Below are positions 33,808 to 44,905 of a stretch of DNA of 64,000 bases, piece by piece. Both the position numbers and the translations under genes were made by a program. The notes beneath the pieces are model-generated. The model was not told the origin of the DNA, ran no database searches, and saw only the letters and a program-made list of their open reading frames with translations. The first letter of the stretch is position 1; every line of letters starts with the position of its first letter. Source of the stretch: Fragilariopsis cylindrus CCMP1102 (lineage: Eukaryota; Bacillariophyta; Bacillariophyceae; Bacillariales; Bacillariaceae). Location: NCBI GenBank assembly GCA_900095095.1, contig FMBT01000338.1:186001-250000 (forward strand), written 5' to 3'.

Positions 33808-35610
33808 TTATTTTTGATCTGGATAAACTTGACGAACATTAATATTAATTCGATGATCTTTTAAATATCTTTTCAAATATTTCTTTTCATCACTATTACT
33901 ACTATCATTGATATTGATGCTGATATTGGTATCCTTATTGTTGTTGTTGTTAGTACCATCGTCGTCGTCGTCGTCGTCGTATAGTCGTGATAATTGTTCT
34001 AACGTAATGGCATTATCATTTGTATTATTCTCATTATTATTCCCATTATTGTTCTCGTTATTCTCATTCTCGTCGTCAGAACCAAAAAGAGTGTTATCAT
34101 ATTTAATTATAGCTTCATATGGTACAATTCGTGCAACTGCATGATAATTTAATCGTGATGGGCCACCCATAATTAATACATCCCCTGGTCGTATTAATAT
34201 TGCACGAACTGGATGTGGTTGTGGATGATTTTCATCATTTTCATTTTCATTTTCATTTCCATCATTGTCATTTTCATTTTTGTTATCTTCATAGTTGTAT
34301 TCATCTTTGATTGTATATCCACCTAATATAAATATAGCTGGTAATCCTGTTGATATTGATACAATTGGTTTGTCCATGGCATTTATATGTTCTAAATCAT
34401 CACGATGACCACCAAAATTTGATTTTTCTGTATAATAATTCACAATTGATGCGGATGGTATAAAACTTATATTATTTTCACCTGTTCCTGTTCCTGTTCC
34501 TGTTGGTGGTGGTATTAGTGGTGCGTTTGTCAGTGAATAGTTATCAATGTTATTTTGATTATTGTATAATAATGATGCTGATGCAAAGTATTTCGATATC
34601 TTAGTAACTAATGATGGTATTACTATCAACTTTTGATCCGGATGATATTGTCGTTTATTCCAATCATAATGATATCCCATTGTGGACCATGATAATTTAC
34701 TAAATCGACGATAGTAATTAGTAGTAGTAGTAGTAGTAGTACTAGCAACAACAATAGGGGTAGCAGTAGTTGTTGGTGTTGTTGTAGTAGTTGCTGTCTT
34801 TTTCTTCTTTGTAGGCGGTGGTGATGATGACGACGATAATGATGAATCAGATTGTTCTTGTTCTTGTTTCCATAAATTCCACATAGTTTCACTAATATTA
34901 TTATTAGTAGTATCATTAATCTGTTCATTTGTTTTTGGTGGTAATAAATCAGTATTAGTACGATAAGCATTTGGTGAAGAAGCATTTGGTGATGATGATG
35001 AAGAAGAATTTGAATTTGTAGAAGAATGTTCACAATATTTTGTAACAGCTTCATATGATAATTGCAATTGAACTTCTTCACTTAATGCATTTGGATATAT
35101 GTATACACCAGGATATTCATGAAATCCATAACAACGTGGAGGAGTTGGAGTTGTTGTATCAGTATCAGTAGCATCCTCGGCTGTAGTACTAGTGCTAGTA
35201 GTACTTGTACTTCTTTTGTGATGATCAATTAGAAAGACAAGGTCCTTATTAAACCGACCACCGTTGTCACTGGTGGTGTTTTTTGAGTCGTTATCACTAT
35301 CACAGTTGCCATCGTCGTCGTTATCCTTCTTCTTTGTTGAATGCTGCTGCTGTGGATGTTTTCTTCTTTTTCTTCTACTACGTTGTTGAAGATAGTGAAT
35401 CCATTTCACATCAATAATTGAATCATCTGCACAACCACCAGATCCTACTAATAAATCATCAATACGATTAGGATCATTTCCACGTCGTTTATGACGAATA
35501 CATGCTTTTTTAAATACAGATATTTTTGTTGTCGTTTTACTACTAGCGTCGTTTTTCTTCGTCTTCGTCTTCGTCTTTGCTGCTGCGTTTACATTTTTAC
35601 TTGTACTCAT
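33808..35610 (-). CDS. ALKBH1-like Fe(II)/2-oxoglutarate dioxygenase
   Basis: About 600 aa from the ATG at 35610-35608; upstream in-frame sequence has only a TTG start. The ALKBH1 core is split by Asn/Asp/Ser-rich inserts: PGVYIYPNALSEEVQLQL near 160; LSWSTMGYHYDW near 330; IVNYYTEKSNFGGHRDD with iron ligands H402 and D404; KPIVSISTGLPAIFILGGYT; RPGDVLIMGGPSRLNYHAVA with third ligand H490; and RININVRQV with the 2OG-binding Arg near the C-terminus. These match ALKBH1 motif order (HxD...H...R). ALKBH1 demethylates nucleic acids (tRNA m1A, mitochondrial RNA, debated DNA 6mA). All catalytic residues are present, so it should be active. The target compartment is not clear from the basic, low-complexity N-terminus. 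Confidence 0.9.
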   Translation of the reverse strand: MSTSKNVNAAAKTKTKTKKNDASSKTTTKISVFKKACIRHKRRGNDPNRIDDLLVGSGGCADDSIIDVKWIHYLQQRSRRKRRKHPQQQHSTKKKDNDDDGNCDSDNDSKNTTSDNGGRFNKDLVFLIDHHKRSTSTTSTSTTAEDATDTDTTTPTPPRCYGFHEYPGVYIYPNALSEEVQLQLSYEAVTKYCEHSSTNSNSSSSSSPNASSPNAYRTNTDLLPPKTNEQINDTTNNNISETMWNLWKQEQEQSDSSLSSSSSPPPTKKKKTATTTTTPTTTATPIVVASTTTTTTTNYYRRFSKLSWSTMGYHYDWNKRQYHPDQKLIVIPSLVTKISKYFASASLLYNNQNNIDNYSLTNAPLIPPPTGTGTGTGENNISFIPSASIVNYYTEKSNFGGHRDDLEHINAMDKPIVSISTGLPAIFILGGYTIKDEYNYEDNKNENDNDGNENENENDENHPQPHPVRAILIRPGDVLIMGGPSRLNYHAVARIVPYEAIIKYDNTLFGSDDENENNENNNGNNNENNTNDNAITLEQLSRLYDDDDDDDGTNNNNNKDTNISININDSSNSDEKKYLKRYLKDHRININVRQVYPDQK

Positions 35611-37062
35611 TTCTCGTCGTTTGTCGTTTTCGGCAATTTTTTTTTGTCTCAATCTCCTGCTTTCCTGATTCGATTCAAGCTGCGGTGAGAGGCGTTGCGT
35701 GAATAAACAACTTGTCTTTTTCAGTTATAGAGTGACTAGAAATGGAATACAGTACAGTTTCGCCGATACCGATAAGATGATGATATACTTGTACCGGTAT
35801 GATGTTTTGTTATCGAAAACTGTTCACAATGAAAATGGGGAAATGGATTTTGAAACAAGGATGATGGATGGATGGCCCTGACAAATCAGCTTTATCTTAC
35901 ACGTGGCAGTCAAGGTCTGCCCTGCTATGATTTGTAAATTTCATTCACGAATTGAAATGCGTAGTCTTGAAAAACCTGATCTAATTTATTATTATTTGAT
36001 TACTGTACAACATACCGGTAGGCTACTTTATGGTAGAAGCAGCTATGTGTAGGCAACAAATGTTGTGGCCTTGTGTGACAAGGCATCTTACCTCTCTAAA
36101 GTTGAAAATATCTAATCAGTCAAGCTTATCTATACATTACCCAGTAACATTTCATAAAAAAACAAGAAATTAACCGCAAATCACGCCAACAAGAGATAAA
36201 ATATTTGTCTATAATGAGGTGCCATTCGATCTGGATGTCGGATACAAGTATGGTGCAATAGACAAATCATATTATACTGCGCAATGATGCTATTTATTGC
36301 TCCTCATTCATCAATAAACAAAATCGACCATATTCTTTCTGTTCTCGTCCGTTTCAATCCAATCAAATACTATACGAAATGTGTCAAATTATCACACAAA
36401 CAAACCATTCTATTCATCAAACGGAAAGTATCGTTCGTGTACCGATTACTCAATTTGGTTGGCGATACGATGATAAGGATGGTACAATACCATATTTCAT
36501 GACTCATCTTAAGTTTTAAAATACAATCGTTTGGTCAATACAATTCCCTTTTCATCCAAAGATAGATCTTGATTTAAACCATATCTATCATGGCAAAATC
36601 TTATTATACAGACGAATATAAGGTATAGTAGTGAAGATGTGAAGTATTCTCTTTCTCCCAATTTGGACGTTATTCACCATCATCGGTCTTGGTACGCTAT
36701 TTTGTTACAAAGATGACTCTGCTCGTGTTAAAATTGATTTCATCAATGTACTTGTACCTGTTATTGCTATTGTTGTTGCTACTGTTGCCAGAAACGGTTT
36801 GAATGACAGAAGGAGATGCTAGATGCTGCCTACTTGATTGGACGACAACAACGACTACGGATATCCACGTGACTTTGGGTGTACTATTGTATAATCAAAG
36901 CTTTTGTTGTAGCCTACTAAGAACTATGCTATGATATTAAAAAATATATTGACTTCTTTTTCTTATCAGATATAAATTGAAATTCTACCCATTGATTGGG
37001 ACTATATGTAGAACTAAACGACACGTAAGCAATTACTTGCTAAAAGGAAGATACTGAGGAAC
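35611..37062. other. Intergenic
   Basis: About 1.45 kb without an accepted gene. A reading at ~36385-36516 (+) gives a protein-like string ending VPITQFGWRYDDKDGTIPYF, but no upstream or downstream coding was found; it may be a gene remnant. Confidence 0.35.
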
Positions 37063-37902
37063 TCACAGACCTTTCACGCGTTGGCATAGACGTGCTGCTG
37101 CTTGGATCTCTACTTTGTTCACACCAGTCTTCTGCATTTCCATAATGCGCAGGCTACGGATCGAACCCTCATAGCCACGAGCTGCTGCTTCAAACAATTT
37201 GGCTTTGGCTTCAGTGTGTTCACCACGTTTGGTCAAGATAATCGCAAAATTATGGATCGCCACGATCTCGCCCTGTGCAATGCTAAGCTCGAAATAACGT
37301 CTCGACTCAGTTAGATCGACTTTTACACCACAACTACCGTCGTCATACATAGCGGCAAGATTAGAAGATGCAGGACCATTGCCGAGCGTCGAAGCTTGCA
37401 TGTAGAGGCGACGTGCTTCCACTGGATCAGCGTTCACACCGTCACCTCTTTTATAGTGATCACCCAGCACAGAAAGAGCTTGTGCATGTTCGGGATTTTT
37501 CTCAATTAGTTTGCGGAGACGTACAACGGTTAACTCGACAGTTTTAGCACCCGGTTCCCGACAGAACACACAGCGATCGATCCCAGTATTTGAAATATTT
37601 GCAGCATCGCATTTCCAGCAGATTGTATTGCCACAGCAGGTACGCCAAGATGAGAGGAGGTGGTCGGACGGTAATGGTGCCGTACAAACTACACAATCGT
37701 CATATAATTTACTTTTGAGCTCCTCATCATCAGTGACTAGCGGAAGTTTCAGTAATTTACGGTCAATGATATCTTGGTGTACCGGTTTGTGAGCACGCCA
37801 TTGCGCTCGCTGGCAGACTTTGTCGCAATAGTAAGCATCGTGACAACAGCATCGCATCATGTTAGTGCTCTCTGCCGTTACTCCACAGTGTGAGCAGCTC
37901 AT
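37063..37902 (-). CDS. MYND / RING-like / Sel1-repeat protein
   Basis: An intact 279-aa protein from the ATG at 37902-37900. Residues 3-42 form a MYND finger (CSHCG, then MMRCCCHDAYYCDKVCQRAQ, then WRAHKPVH). Residues ~68-118 form a C-rich RING-like finger (CVVC, CCGNTICWKC, CVFCREPG). Residues ~140-260 hold two to three Sel1-like helical repeats (LSVLGDHYKRGDGV, ARRLYMQASTLGNGPASSNL, ESRRYFELSIAQG). This combination is much expanded in diatoms; MYND and Sel1 parts bind proteins and RING-like parts suggest ubiquitin-ligase activity, which is inferred. It is more GC-rich than surrounding genes and has no low-complexity tracts. Confidence 0.88.
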   Translation of the reverse strand: MSCSHCGVTAESTNMMRCCCHDAYYCDKVCQRAQWRAHKPVHQDIIDRKLLKLPLVTDDEELKSKLYDDCVVCTAPLPSDHLLSSWRTCCGNTICWKCDAANISNTGIDRCVFCREPGAKTVELTVVRLRKLIEKNPEHAQALSVLGDHYKRGDGVNADPVEARRLYMQASTLGNGPASSNLAAMYDDGSCGVKVDLTESRRYFELSIAQGEIVAIHNFAIILTKRGEHTEAKAKLFEAAARGYEGSIRSLRIMEMQKTGVNKVEIQAAARLCQRVKGL

Positions 37903-38455
37903 AATCGGAAGCGAGGTAGCGCAGCTAGCTTATGCTGGAGCAGGTGCTTTACTTATTCCCGTCAGGTAGAGTTACCAAAACTAGACTGTAAGTATTATTT
38001 GTTTTATCTTATGTAGTGGTTGTCGTTGTTACATCACATCCTTATTATTATTAAAAGAAAATGTATTTTGACTTGCCCCCGCGCAAAATAACGTCTGTAT
38101 TATTTTTTCGAATTTAAATTTGTAAAATAGTTTTTTTTTTTTACCCCAAATCATTGTTTCGTCCTCCTCCCCCCCCCTATTGTACTTGCTCTGCCTTCAA
38201 CACACAAAAGATATAACAGGTGCCACGCGTGTCACACTTGACACTTATGCGTGCCTCATTCTCATATTATTTAAGTACATTTTGTTTTTTCACATCAACG
38301 ACAAGCATCGTATGATACCTTTCTATGATACCTTTCGTCCTTCCACTCAACTCTCCATCTTCAAATCTTCTTTTTCATCCCTCCCACACTCGCAACTATT
38401 TTAACTTAAATCTAATTCTTTCAAGAAACGAAACGAAAAAAACCAACCTATCACG
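37903..38455. other. Intergenic, divergent promoter region
   Basis: Between divergent MYND and plastid-protein genes. It has a poly-T run (~38130-38140) and a poly-C run (~38171-38177). The last 30 bp before ATG 38456 is an A-rich leader. Confidence 0.4.
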
Positions 38456-39163
38456 ATGAAGACAACAACACAACTTAAGCGTAATACGAATTTATCTTTA
38501 ATGGCCATGATTGCAGTGGCGGTAGTAGTGGCGATTTCGTCATCGTCGCCGCCAGTTGTTGTTGTTGTGAATGGGTTTTCACCAACCGCCGTCGTACATA
38601 ATCATGTGCAGTCACGATCCGTCGTAACAATGACGGAACTTGCTATGGGTAAAAATAAAAAGAATAAGAATAATAAGAATGCGGAGGGTGGTGGTAAAGG
38701 TAGAGGTGGTGTTAATGCCGCTACTGCTACTCTTAAAGCAAAAGTAGAAGAACCAAAAACCGACGATATCGCTTCTGCTGCTGCTGCTGCTGCACCAACT
38801 CCAGTAGAAGCTCAAGCTCCACCAAAAGTAGAAGTAAAGAAAGTAGAAGAACCGAAAGCGGAAACTCCAGCTTCACAGAAAGCAGAAGAAAAGAAAGTGG
38901 GAGAATATAAAGCAGCACCAGCACCAGTAGCGGAGGTTACAAAGAAAGAAGAACCAGCTGCTCCAGCTCCTGTTGCTAAAGAGTCATCTCCAGCTCCTGC
39001 GCCAAAAGCACCACCAGCACCAACAAAGCCTAAATTCGATCAAAAGCAACAACCATTATCAACTGCTGATGAAGAAAGAGTTGCAAAGAAGTATGCTGCT
39101 ATTAATGATATCGGTGAAAGAGTATTTGTTATTTTACAAGATTTAGGAATGTTTGATAAATAA
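38456..39163 (+). CDS. Plastid-targeted Ala/Pro/Lys/Glu-rich protein, unknown
   Basis: 235 aa, single exon. A hydrophobic signal peptide (LMAMIAVAVVVAISSSS...) is followed by VVNGFSPTAVV, in which Phe after the cleavage site fits the diatom ASAFAP-type plastid import motif, then a basic Ser/Arg transit-like stretch. Residues ~60-195 are low complexity with repeated KVEEPKAE/APAPVAE/KEEPAAPAP-type units, giving a charged flexible rod. The only conserved-looking part is the C-terminus, ADEERVAKKYAAINDIGERV then FVILQDLGMFDK. No enzyme motif is visible. A stromal structural or assembly role is possible, but the family is not recognised. Confidence 0.72.
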   Translation: MKTTTQLKRNTNLSLMAMIAVAVVVAISSSSPPVVVVVNGFSPTAVVHNHVQSRSVVTMTELAMGKNKKNKNNKNAEGGGKGRGGVNAATATLKAKVEEPKTDDIASAAAAAAPTPVEAQAPPKVEVKKVEEPKAETPASQKAEEKKVGEYKAAPAPVAEVTKKEEPAAPAPVAKESSPAPAPKAPPAPTKPKFDQKQQPLSTADEERVAKKYAAINDIGERVFVILQDLGMFDK

Positions 39164-40795
39164 AGATTATTCTATAATATTAAACATCTGTAGACGTGTT
39201 GTACATTGTTTCCACATACAAAATATAGTACTCTCAATGAATGAATGCATAGATAGATAAATGGGCCAGGTCGACTAACGCTGTGGACGTCAACGTTGGA
39301 CGGTGACTATTACAACGCAGATGGAAGTTTATGCTTGTACGGACTGCTCCGATACGATAATCCTCGTGCACGGATACGCTCTACACATCCCTTATATTCA
39401 TAATCACAGAGCTATGTTTTCGTAAAAAAACTAATTTTAAACATTTTATTAAAGGTATACATAATGTCAATGTAGTATGAATATTATACTAAATAGGTAT
39501 AAATAATAGCATACCTACCTACTCTAGCAGAAGATGTAACTAGTCGCAACTTCTTGGACACAGAATCAAAGCAAAGTTGACTAGATGAAAATGAATGAAT
39601 CCATACCAGTAGTCCTTGGCCATAGTGTTGCATATAATGCTGTAGTAGTTGTGAGTATAACTAACACGTTTATCAGTAGTAATGTTATGCTGAAGACAAC
39701 AGCATATACAATTCTGTCTGAGTTAATAGTGTAAAACATACCCCAGCAGTAAATAAAATGCAATAAATTCAATTGTTAGGTCAATATTTATATCTAAGGA
39801 CGTAAGCCTCACTGTTTCGGGCAAAAGGTAAACTCAATACATGTTTCTCATTTTATGTTATAAATCAATTTGTCCACCCACACACTCTTTCAACTTCTCA
39901 AGTACGTGTAGCGTAGGTCGTCATCGCATTTGCATGAAGTAGCACGTCTATATTGTTTCCATTCTGCAACTTCTGCATGTCTTCAATAAAGTAAAGCCAT
40001 GTCGGGTTTAAATGGGTCACAACTTTTTGAAACTATGCCAAATTTGACAATTTTGATGACCACCAACATTGATGACTACTATACCAGATTAACCCCCCCC
40101 CCCCCCCAATGATATCAAGACAATGTGAGGATGATGGAGATGAGGTCTACCCAGCAAGAGGCTTAGAGGTACGGCTCTTATCTATTTGGTGGGAGCCGAT
40201 TCTAGGAAGACATATCATGATGTAAATTTTTATATAGAAAATGAGTATCTAATATATGCTAGAAAACCACGGTAGGATGATCAGAGCCATTATAGTTTCA
40301 TCTAATTGAAAAGAAGCGCAGCATTTGGTAGAATTAGAACAGAAAGGAATAATAAATAGAATGACAACAGTAACAAATAGAATCTACAGCAAGATTGCGG
40401 TGAAGAGAAAATGCTACTCACATTTTCCAGTATTCTATAGATGTATCCTCTTGTAATTAGTTATGGGCATATTGGTAGTCAATGTATTTGCAAGTGCTTA
40501 TAGCCAGAGCTGAGAGTACTGTAGTACTGTAGAAAAGTGAGCTTTTTTGAGTTCGGTTAGTTGTAACACAGTATATCATCGTAAAGCGCCACCGAAACTA
40601 CTACCACCGCCGCTACCGTGAGACTAATTCTACCGACGATAATTCGTTACACGAGCACCCAGTATACCTACGACAAAAAAAAGACAAGCAGGAGAAACTT
40701 TTGCTTGAGTTGTAGTTCAAATTTAATTAAAAAAAATAGTCGTTGTTTAACTTAGTCTTTTCTGTCTACGTAAATGAATTATTATACTGTATCGC
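39164..40795. other. Intergenic
   Basis: About 1.6 kb without a supported gene. It contains a 15-bp poly-C run at 40093-40107. The open frame 39581-39772 (-) is hydrophobic but motif-free. Confidence 0.4.
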
Positions 40796-41305
40796 TTAAC
40801 AAATATCAATAACGCATGAATTAGCAGGAAGATTTTTAACATCACCACACTGATTATTGTTTGAGTTTCCAATGTTTTTGCAACTACGATCTCCGCTAGC
40901 GGCAAAACTTCCTACTGCCTTGTAGGATACATCAGATTGATCTGTATATCCAGCAATCTTACATGCGTTCACCTCAAGATAAACATCAACTTCATAAGCT
41001 CCACCATTATCGTTATCATTTAGAGCGAACTCAGCACCGACGATCGAGGGGCAACTGTTGTACGCGTATACTGTATACTCTTCATCGTCGGGTGCTGGGC
41101 AATTGTTGCTCATAAAAGTATATGCTTCGGTGTAAACATTATTTTTTGCGCAAATAGCATCTCCACCATCAACAAGTTGATATGAACCTCCGTTGTCCTT
41201 GCAGCATGTTACAGCGGGGGAGAGAGCTCCTTGAACGACGCGGCCATTGTTGGGTACAGCGACGAATGCCAAGAAAGTAACGGAAGATGAGATAGTGAAT
41301 TTCAT
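40796..41305 (-). CDS. Small secreted cysteine-rich protein
   Basis: 169 aa from the ATG at 41305-41303, with a signal peptide over residues 1-26 (MKFTISSSVTFLAFVAVP...VVQG). The mature part has about ten Cys (including TCCKDNGGSY, NNCPAP, SCPS, SCKNIG, QCGD, NSCVIDIC), an even number compatible with disulfides. No glycosylphosphatidylinositol tail or transmembrane segment. The Asn/Asp/Gly-rich middle (LNDNDNGGAYEVDVYLEVN) looks like a beta-rich extracellular domain. I do not recognise the family; secreted Cys-rich proteins in diatoms may act at the cell surface or frustule. Confidence 0.7.
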   Translation of the reverse strand: MKFTISSSVTFLAFVAVPNNGRVVQGALSPAVTCCKDNGGSYQLVDGGDAICAKNNVYTEAYTFMSNNCPAPDDEEYTVYAYNSCPSIVGAEFALNDNDNGGAYEVDVYLEVNACKIAGYTDQSDVSYKAVGSFAASGDRSCKNIGNSNNNQCGDVKNLPANSCVIDIC

Positions 41306-41766
41306 TTTGATTGATTGTTTTAAGTGTTTCTTTTAAATTTGTGTTTGTTTTATTGTTTTGACTTTTTTATTTTATGAGGAAAAGAATTGTTGGGCTGCCG
41401 AAGTTTCAAGAAACGCTGAGCGACCTGAGAACTTGCTAGAACCAACATTAGAACATTCTCTCAGTGGTCACTGGTTGTAGTGCGAATGATCACCCGCTAC
41501 GAAACATTTTTATTGCATCATGACCGGTCTCTATGCAAGAATCGCGGCGCGACTGGCTAGATTGATTTTGTAATTAGCGCGTGGAAGTGTGATACATTCT
41601 TTCACAGCGGGTCTTAATCATACCGTACCGCAATGAAGCAAACCACGATTAAGAAGTTTTTTAGATTTTTACAGTAGATGTCGAAAGATGTCTTCGTTCC
41701 CACATAACTGATTCAAACAATAACAAACAAACACCGAATAATAATATCATATCATATTACAACAAG
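41306..41766. other. Intergenic, divergent promoter region
   Basis: Between the secreted Cys-rich protein (-) and the DUF6824 gene (+). No repeat or RNA seen. Confidence 0.4.
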
Positions 41767-42393
41767 ATGATGTCGTATACCAACAACAAACCAACTCCTT
41801 TACCAAGCACCTTCACACCTAGTAAATTCGATGTGATTTGTGCTCCAGGAAAAACAGCGAAAATTCATAGTGGGAATATATTTTATCGGACTTTGATTCA
41901 AGATGCAGTTGAATGTTATAGTAAAGCAACATCCAAATATGAAAGGACATTAATTGTTACCCAAATTGCAGATGAAGTACAGGCAAGAAGTTCCGAAGGT
42001 GGATTTATTAAGAAGGACAAGTCTAACGGTTTTTACTACGTCGTCGGAGACGACTTTGCACGTGAAAAGATTGGACAAAATTTACGTGATAGTTTAAGTA
42101 CCCTATATAAATCATCAACGAGAGCGAAGAGAACCCGTCGAATGGCTATTAATGCTAAACTTACTACTGATATTGATAATTTGATCCAGACAAATTTGTT
42201 TGTTGAGGACCGTAGACAAATATTAAACTCCAATATTGAACGAAGTGATGGACAATCAAAACCGGATTTCTTCATGAATGAACTATTTATAAAAACTAAT
42301 ATAGAAATTCTTGAGGCATTCAAAAATGATCAAGCATTACTTATCAAATTTAACCAAGTAGAGAAGAACAACAAAATTCTATCCAAACAGTAA
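41767..42393 (+). CDS. DUF6824-domain protein
   Basis: 208 aa, single exon. Residues ~20-120 carry a DUF6824-type domain common in diatoms: FDVICAPGKTAKIHSGN (cf. DVLCGRGxxxxxHPGN), then a ...TLIVTQIADEVQ helix, GGFIKKD, FYYVVGDDFAREKIGQNLRD. Family members usually keep C-G-R-G; here it reads C-A-P-G, so the loop has diverged. The C-terminal ~90 residues are helical and charged (KRTRRMAINAKLTTDIDNLI...). The domain is thought to be regulatory, perhaps DNA-binding; function is not established. The frame is intact, unlike the two relics downstream. Confidence 0.8.
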   Translation: MMSYTNNKPTPLPSTFTPSKFDVICAPGKTAKIHSGNIFYRTLIQDAVECYSKATSKYERTLIVTQIADEVQARSSEGGFIKKDKSNGFYYVVGDDFAREKIGQNLRDSLSTLYKSSTRAKRTRRMAINAKLTTDIDNLIQTNLFVEDRRQILNSNIERSDGQSKPDFFMNELFIKTNIEILEAFKNDQALLIKFNQVEKNNKILSKQ

Positions 42394-42542
42394 ATAATTA
42401 GTGCATACCTTATGCACTTGTACTACTACTGATGCTAATATTAATTTAAGGACTCGTTTTCCTGTAGATTTAGACTAGATAACATTATTTATCCAGTAAT
42501 ATATTAATTTTATATAATCATACGAATTGTTTATTAATTTTC

Positions 42543-44090
42543 TTATGCAGTGATGATCGCTGATGACTTTTGATGATTATTACAGAATGATACAATACGA
42601 TTGGCAGCTTCAGTCAATGTCTGATCCAGGTAATACAAAGACATCTTCTTCTTTCAATAATAATTCAGTAAATTCAATTTCATTATTGATTGAATCATCA
42701 AATTCGTCAACGATTAAACGACAAATTATATGCATAGCACCCTTTGCGTCCAATACTTCTTTTTTTGTGTTCCACCACGAATTGCATCTGCTAATACTGA
42801 TGCTTGATTTGATAATGTTGATTTCAATTCATTTTTCCTTTGTTGGATTTCAACGTTGTTGGGATCTACTAATGCAGGTACAGATGATTGTGTTAAATGC
42901 GATGCACCAAGAACGACTTGTGCTAAACGTTTTGCACCCGCTTCGACACTCCGTACTGATCCATATTCATTATCATAAAATACAGCCCAACCAACACGCC
43001 ATTGAGGAACTAAATATTGCATACCAATGCCACTTGTTGTTATACATGGAACATTACAAGTGGTATTATTAGCCGATGACGATGAAGCAGAAGCAATAAC
43101 ATCAATAAATGGAATAAACTTGTTTTCACCAAATGTTAGATCACCATAAATTTCATATGCAACGACCGGTAAAGTTGATTAATCACATAATGTAACAACA
43201 TGTAACAACATCTAATAGATGTTGATACGAAAATACAGCACCAGTTGGATTGGCTGGATTATTAGTAACAATAGATTTAATTTTCCATCATATTGCTTGT
43301 ACAAGCCACGGATACTATTGAAATCAATTTCCCAATTCTTATCGGGCTGTAAATTGTAATACTGAACAGATGCACCATTTGATTCAGTAATTACTTGGTA
43401 TAATGGAAATCCCGGTTATGGTTATTATAAAAATGAATCCTCATCTAATAATGCTGATAAAGATATTTCGAGCGCACTAGAGCAACCACTTGCAATAACA
43501 ACATTATCAGAAGATATGCCGTCTGCATCATTGGAAGTAGAATGTGCCTTAGCAATTGCTTCACGTGCTTCTAATTTACCACATGCATTGACGTATCCTC
43601 TTGTTGTATCTACTACTAATGCGTCTTGTACTGCTTGGATTGCAATAGGACATGGCTTTAGTGCGCTATTAACAGTTGGATCACCGAGTGCTAAAGAGAT
43701 AATATCTTTACCATCACCACGTTCATCACCTGTTTGTATCTTTGATGCAATTGGATCAACAATAGCACAAATTGAATTGACTGTCCGGTGTGATTTTTGT
43801 AATGCTTCGATTGGTGTTGATATATCCCATTTTGATAATGTTTCTGATAAGGATGACGACGATGATGACAATTCTTCGTCTAGCAATTCTCCTTCTAAGA
43901 ATGCGTACAATTTAGGACTCATACCTAATATCGACGACCGTTTTGTTACGGGAATAGTAGATGATCGACGGCGTTGTTGGATGTCGGCTTTGACCAAAAT
44001 AGGTTCGTTCCCATACCCAACTGCTGATATACGTCTATAACCTTGTTGGAATAACAGAGATGATCGTCGTTTAGATGATGGTGGTTGATG
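42543..44090 (-). pseudogene. Tyrosine-aminotransferase-like relic
   Basis: Type I PLP aminotransferase pieces occur in order on the minus strand: a basic linker (VTKRSSILGMSPKLYAFLEG); NPI-like start VDPIASKIQTG; ISLALGDPTVNSALKPCP; TRGYVNACGKLEAREAIA; VVIASGCSSALEISLSALLD; then, in other frames, NPGFPLYQVITESNGASVQY; VAYEIYGDLTFGENKFIPF; QYLVPQWRVGWAVFYDNEYG; and a C-terminal IICRLIVDEFDDS. The frame shifts several times after ~43425 and stops interrupt it. At the catalytic site, where family members have SGGLAKRWLVPGWR, this copy reads SGIGMQYLVPQWR, so the PLP-binding Lys is replaced by Met. That substitution cannot come from an indel error and supports true loss of function. Confidence 0.8.
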
Positions 44091-44109
44091 TTTGTAATGT
44101 CTTGAATCT

Positions 44110-44905
44110 CATAATCGACCGAACGTTTCTCTACCACCATGCGTCGAGTCAAAATTAGTATGATTACCAAAGACAGGTATCGTGGTACCTTTGCCAGTTG
44201 TAGATTGAGTGCACCCATAGTCTTTGATCATATCATCCAAACCAGATGCCTGTATAATGAATGTGATATTAGTCGATGGTCGGTAGCAAATGCACATACA
44301 ATATCAGCTTTAATTTTATGTCCACCGGATGGAATGTCAACGAGTAAGGTATTGCATGTTTCAAGATTCTTCCCTATTGCTTCTAAATCTTGTTGTGGCA
44401 TACCCGTTTCGCCCAACAACTAAACAGTGCATGAAAGGTCGAGAAAGATAGTTTTTAGATCAACATCATTCTGAGCTCCCAAGATCGTTTCATCGAGCTC
44501 TTCAATATAAGCCGCAAACTCTCTCTCAAAGACCTCCTTATCTTTACAGAATTAGTCACCAAGCACGTGCGCTACCAATGTATTACCCTTTTCATTGAAA
44601 CTGGGAGCTGTCGCGTATGACTTGAACACATCCAATTCTACAGCTGGCATGTCCATCGACATGACTTCTTCGACAATTTCTCCCTCCTGTTCGAGTTGAT
44701 ATGCAATTTCGTACGCAATTAAAGTCCCCAGAGAATTACCAGCAATTTTGTAAGGTCCGTGAGGTTGGTCCGTGAGGTTGGACTTTTACGATCGCTTCCT
44801 TATAACATTTACAAACTCCAGTGTACATAACATCTAGCCCATATAATGGCCTCGTTTCCATAAAGGGTAAAAACCCACCTGCCCATTCAATCTCAGACCA
44901 CTGCC
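44110..44905 (-). pseudogene. Type-I thioesterase-domain relic (NRPS/PKS-TE-like)
   Basis: Minus-strand pieces follow the order of a PF00975-type thioesterase: WAGGFLPFMETRPLYGLDV; VKVQPHGPYKIAGNSLGTLI with nucleophile Ser in GNSLG; AYEIAYQLEQEGEIVEEV; MDMPAVELD; and near the end TTGKGTTIPVFGNHTNFD with the catalytic-His GNH motif. At least one in-frame stop (after VAHVLGD) and several frame changes break it. A 15-bp direct duplication (CTCACGGACCAAC) lies just before the nucleophile block. Such domains release acyl or peptidyl chains from NRPS/PKS. No synthetase domain is seen here. It ends ~70 bp before the aminotransferase linker, in nearly continuous frame. Confidence 0.7.

Noticed and set aside
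36284-36540. Protein-like string ending in VPITQFGWRYDDKDGTIPYF
   Set aside because: Isolated; no start, splice signal or neighbouring coding block to support a gene.
43516-44040. 174-codon plus-strand frame over the aminotransferase relic
   Set aside because: Antisense; the minus strand carries clear aminotransferase motifs there.
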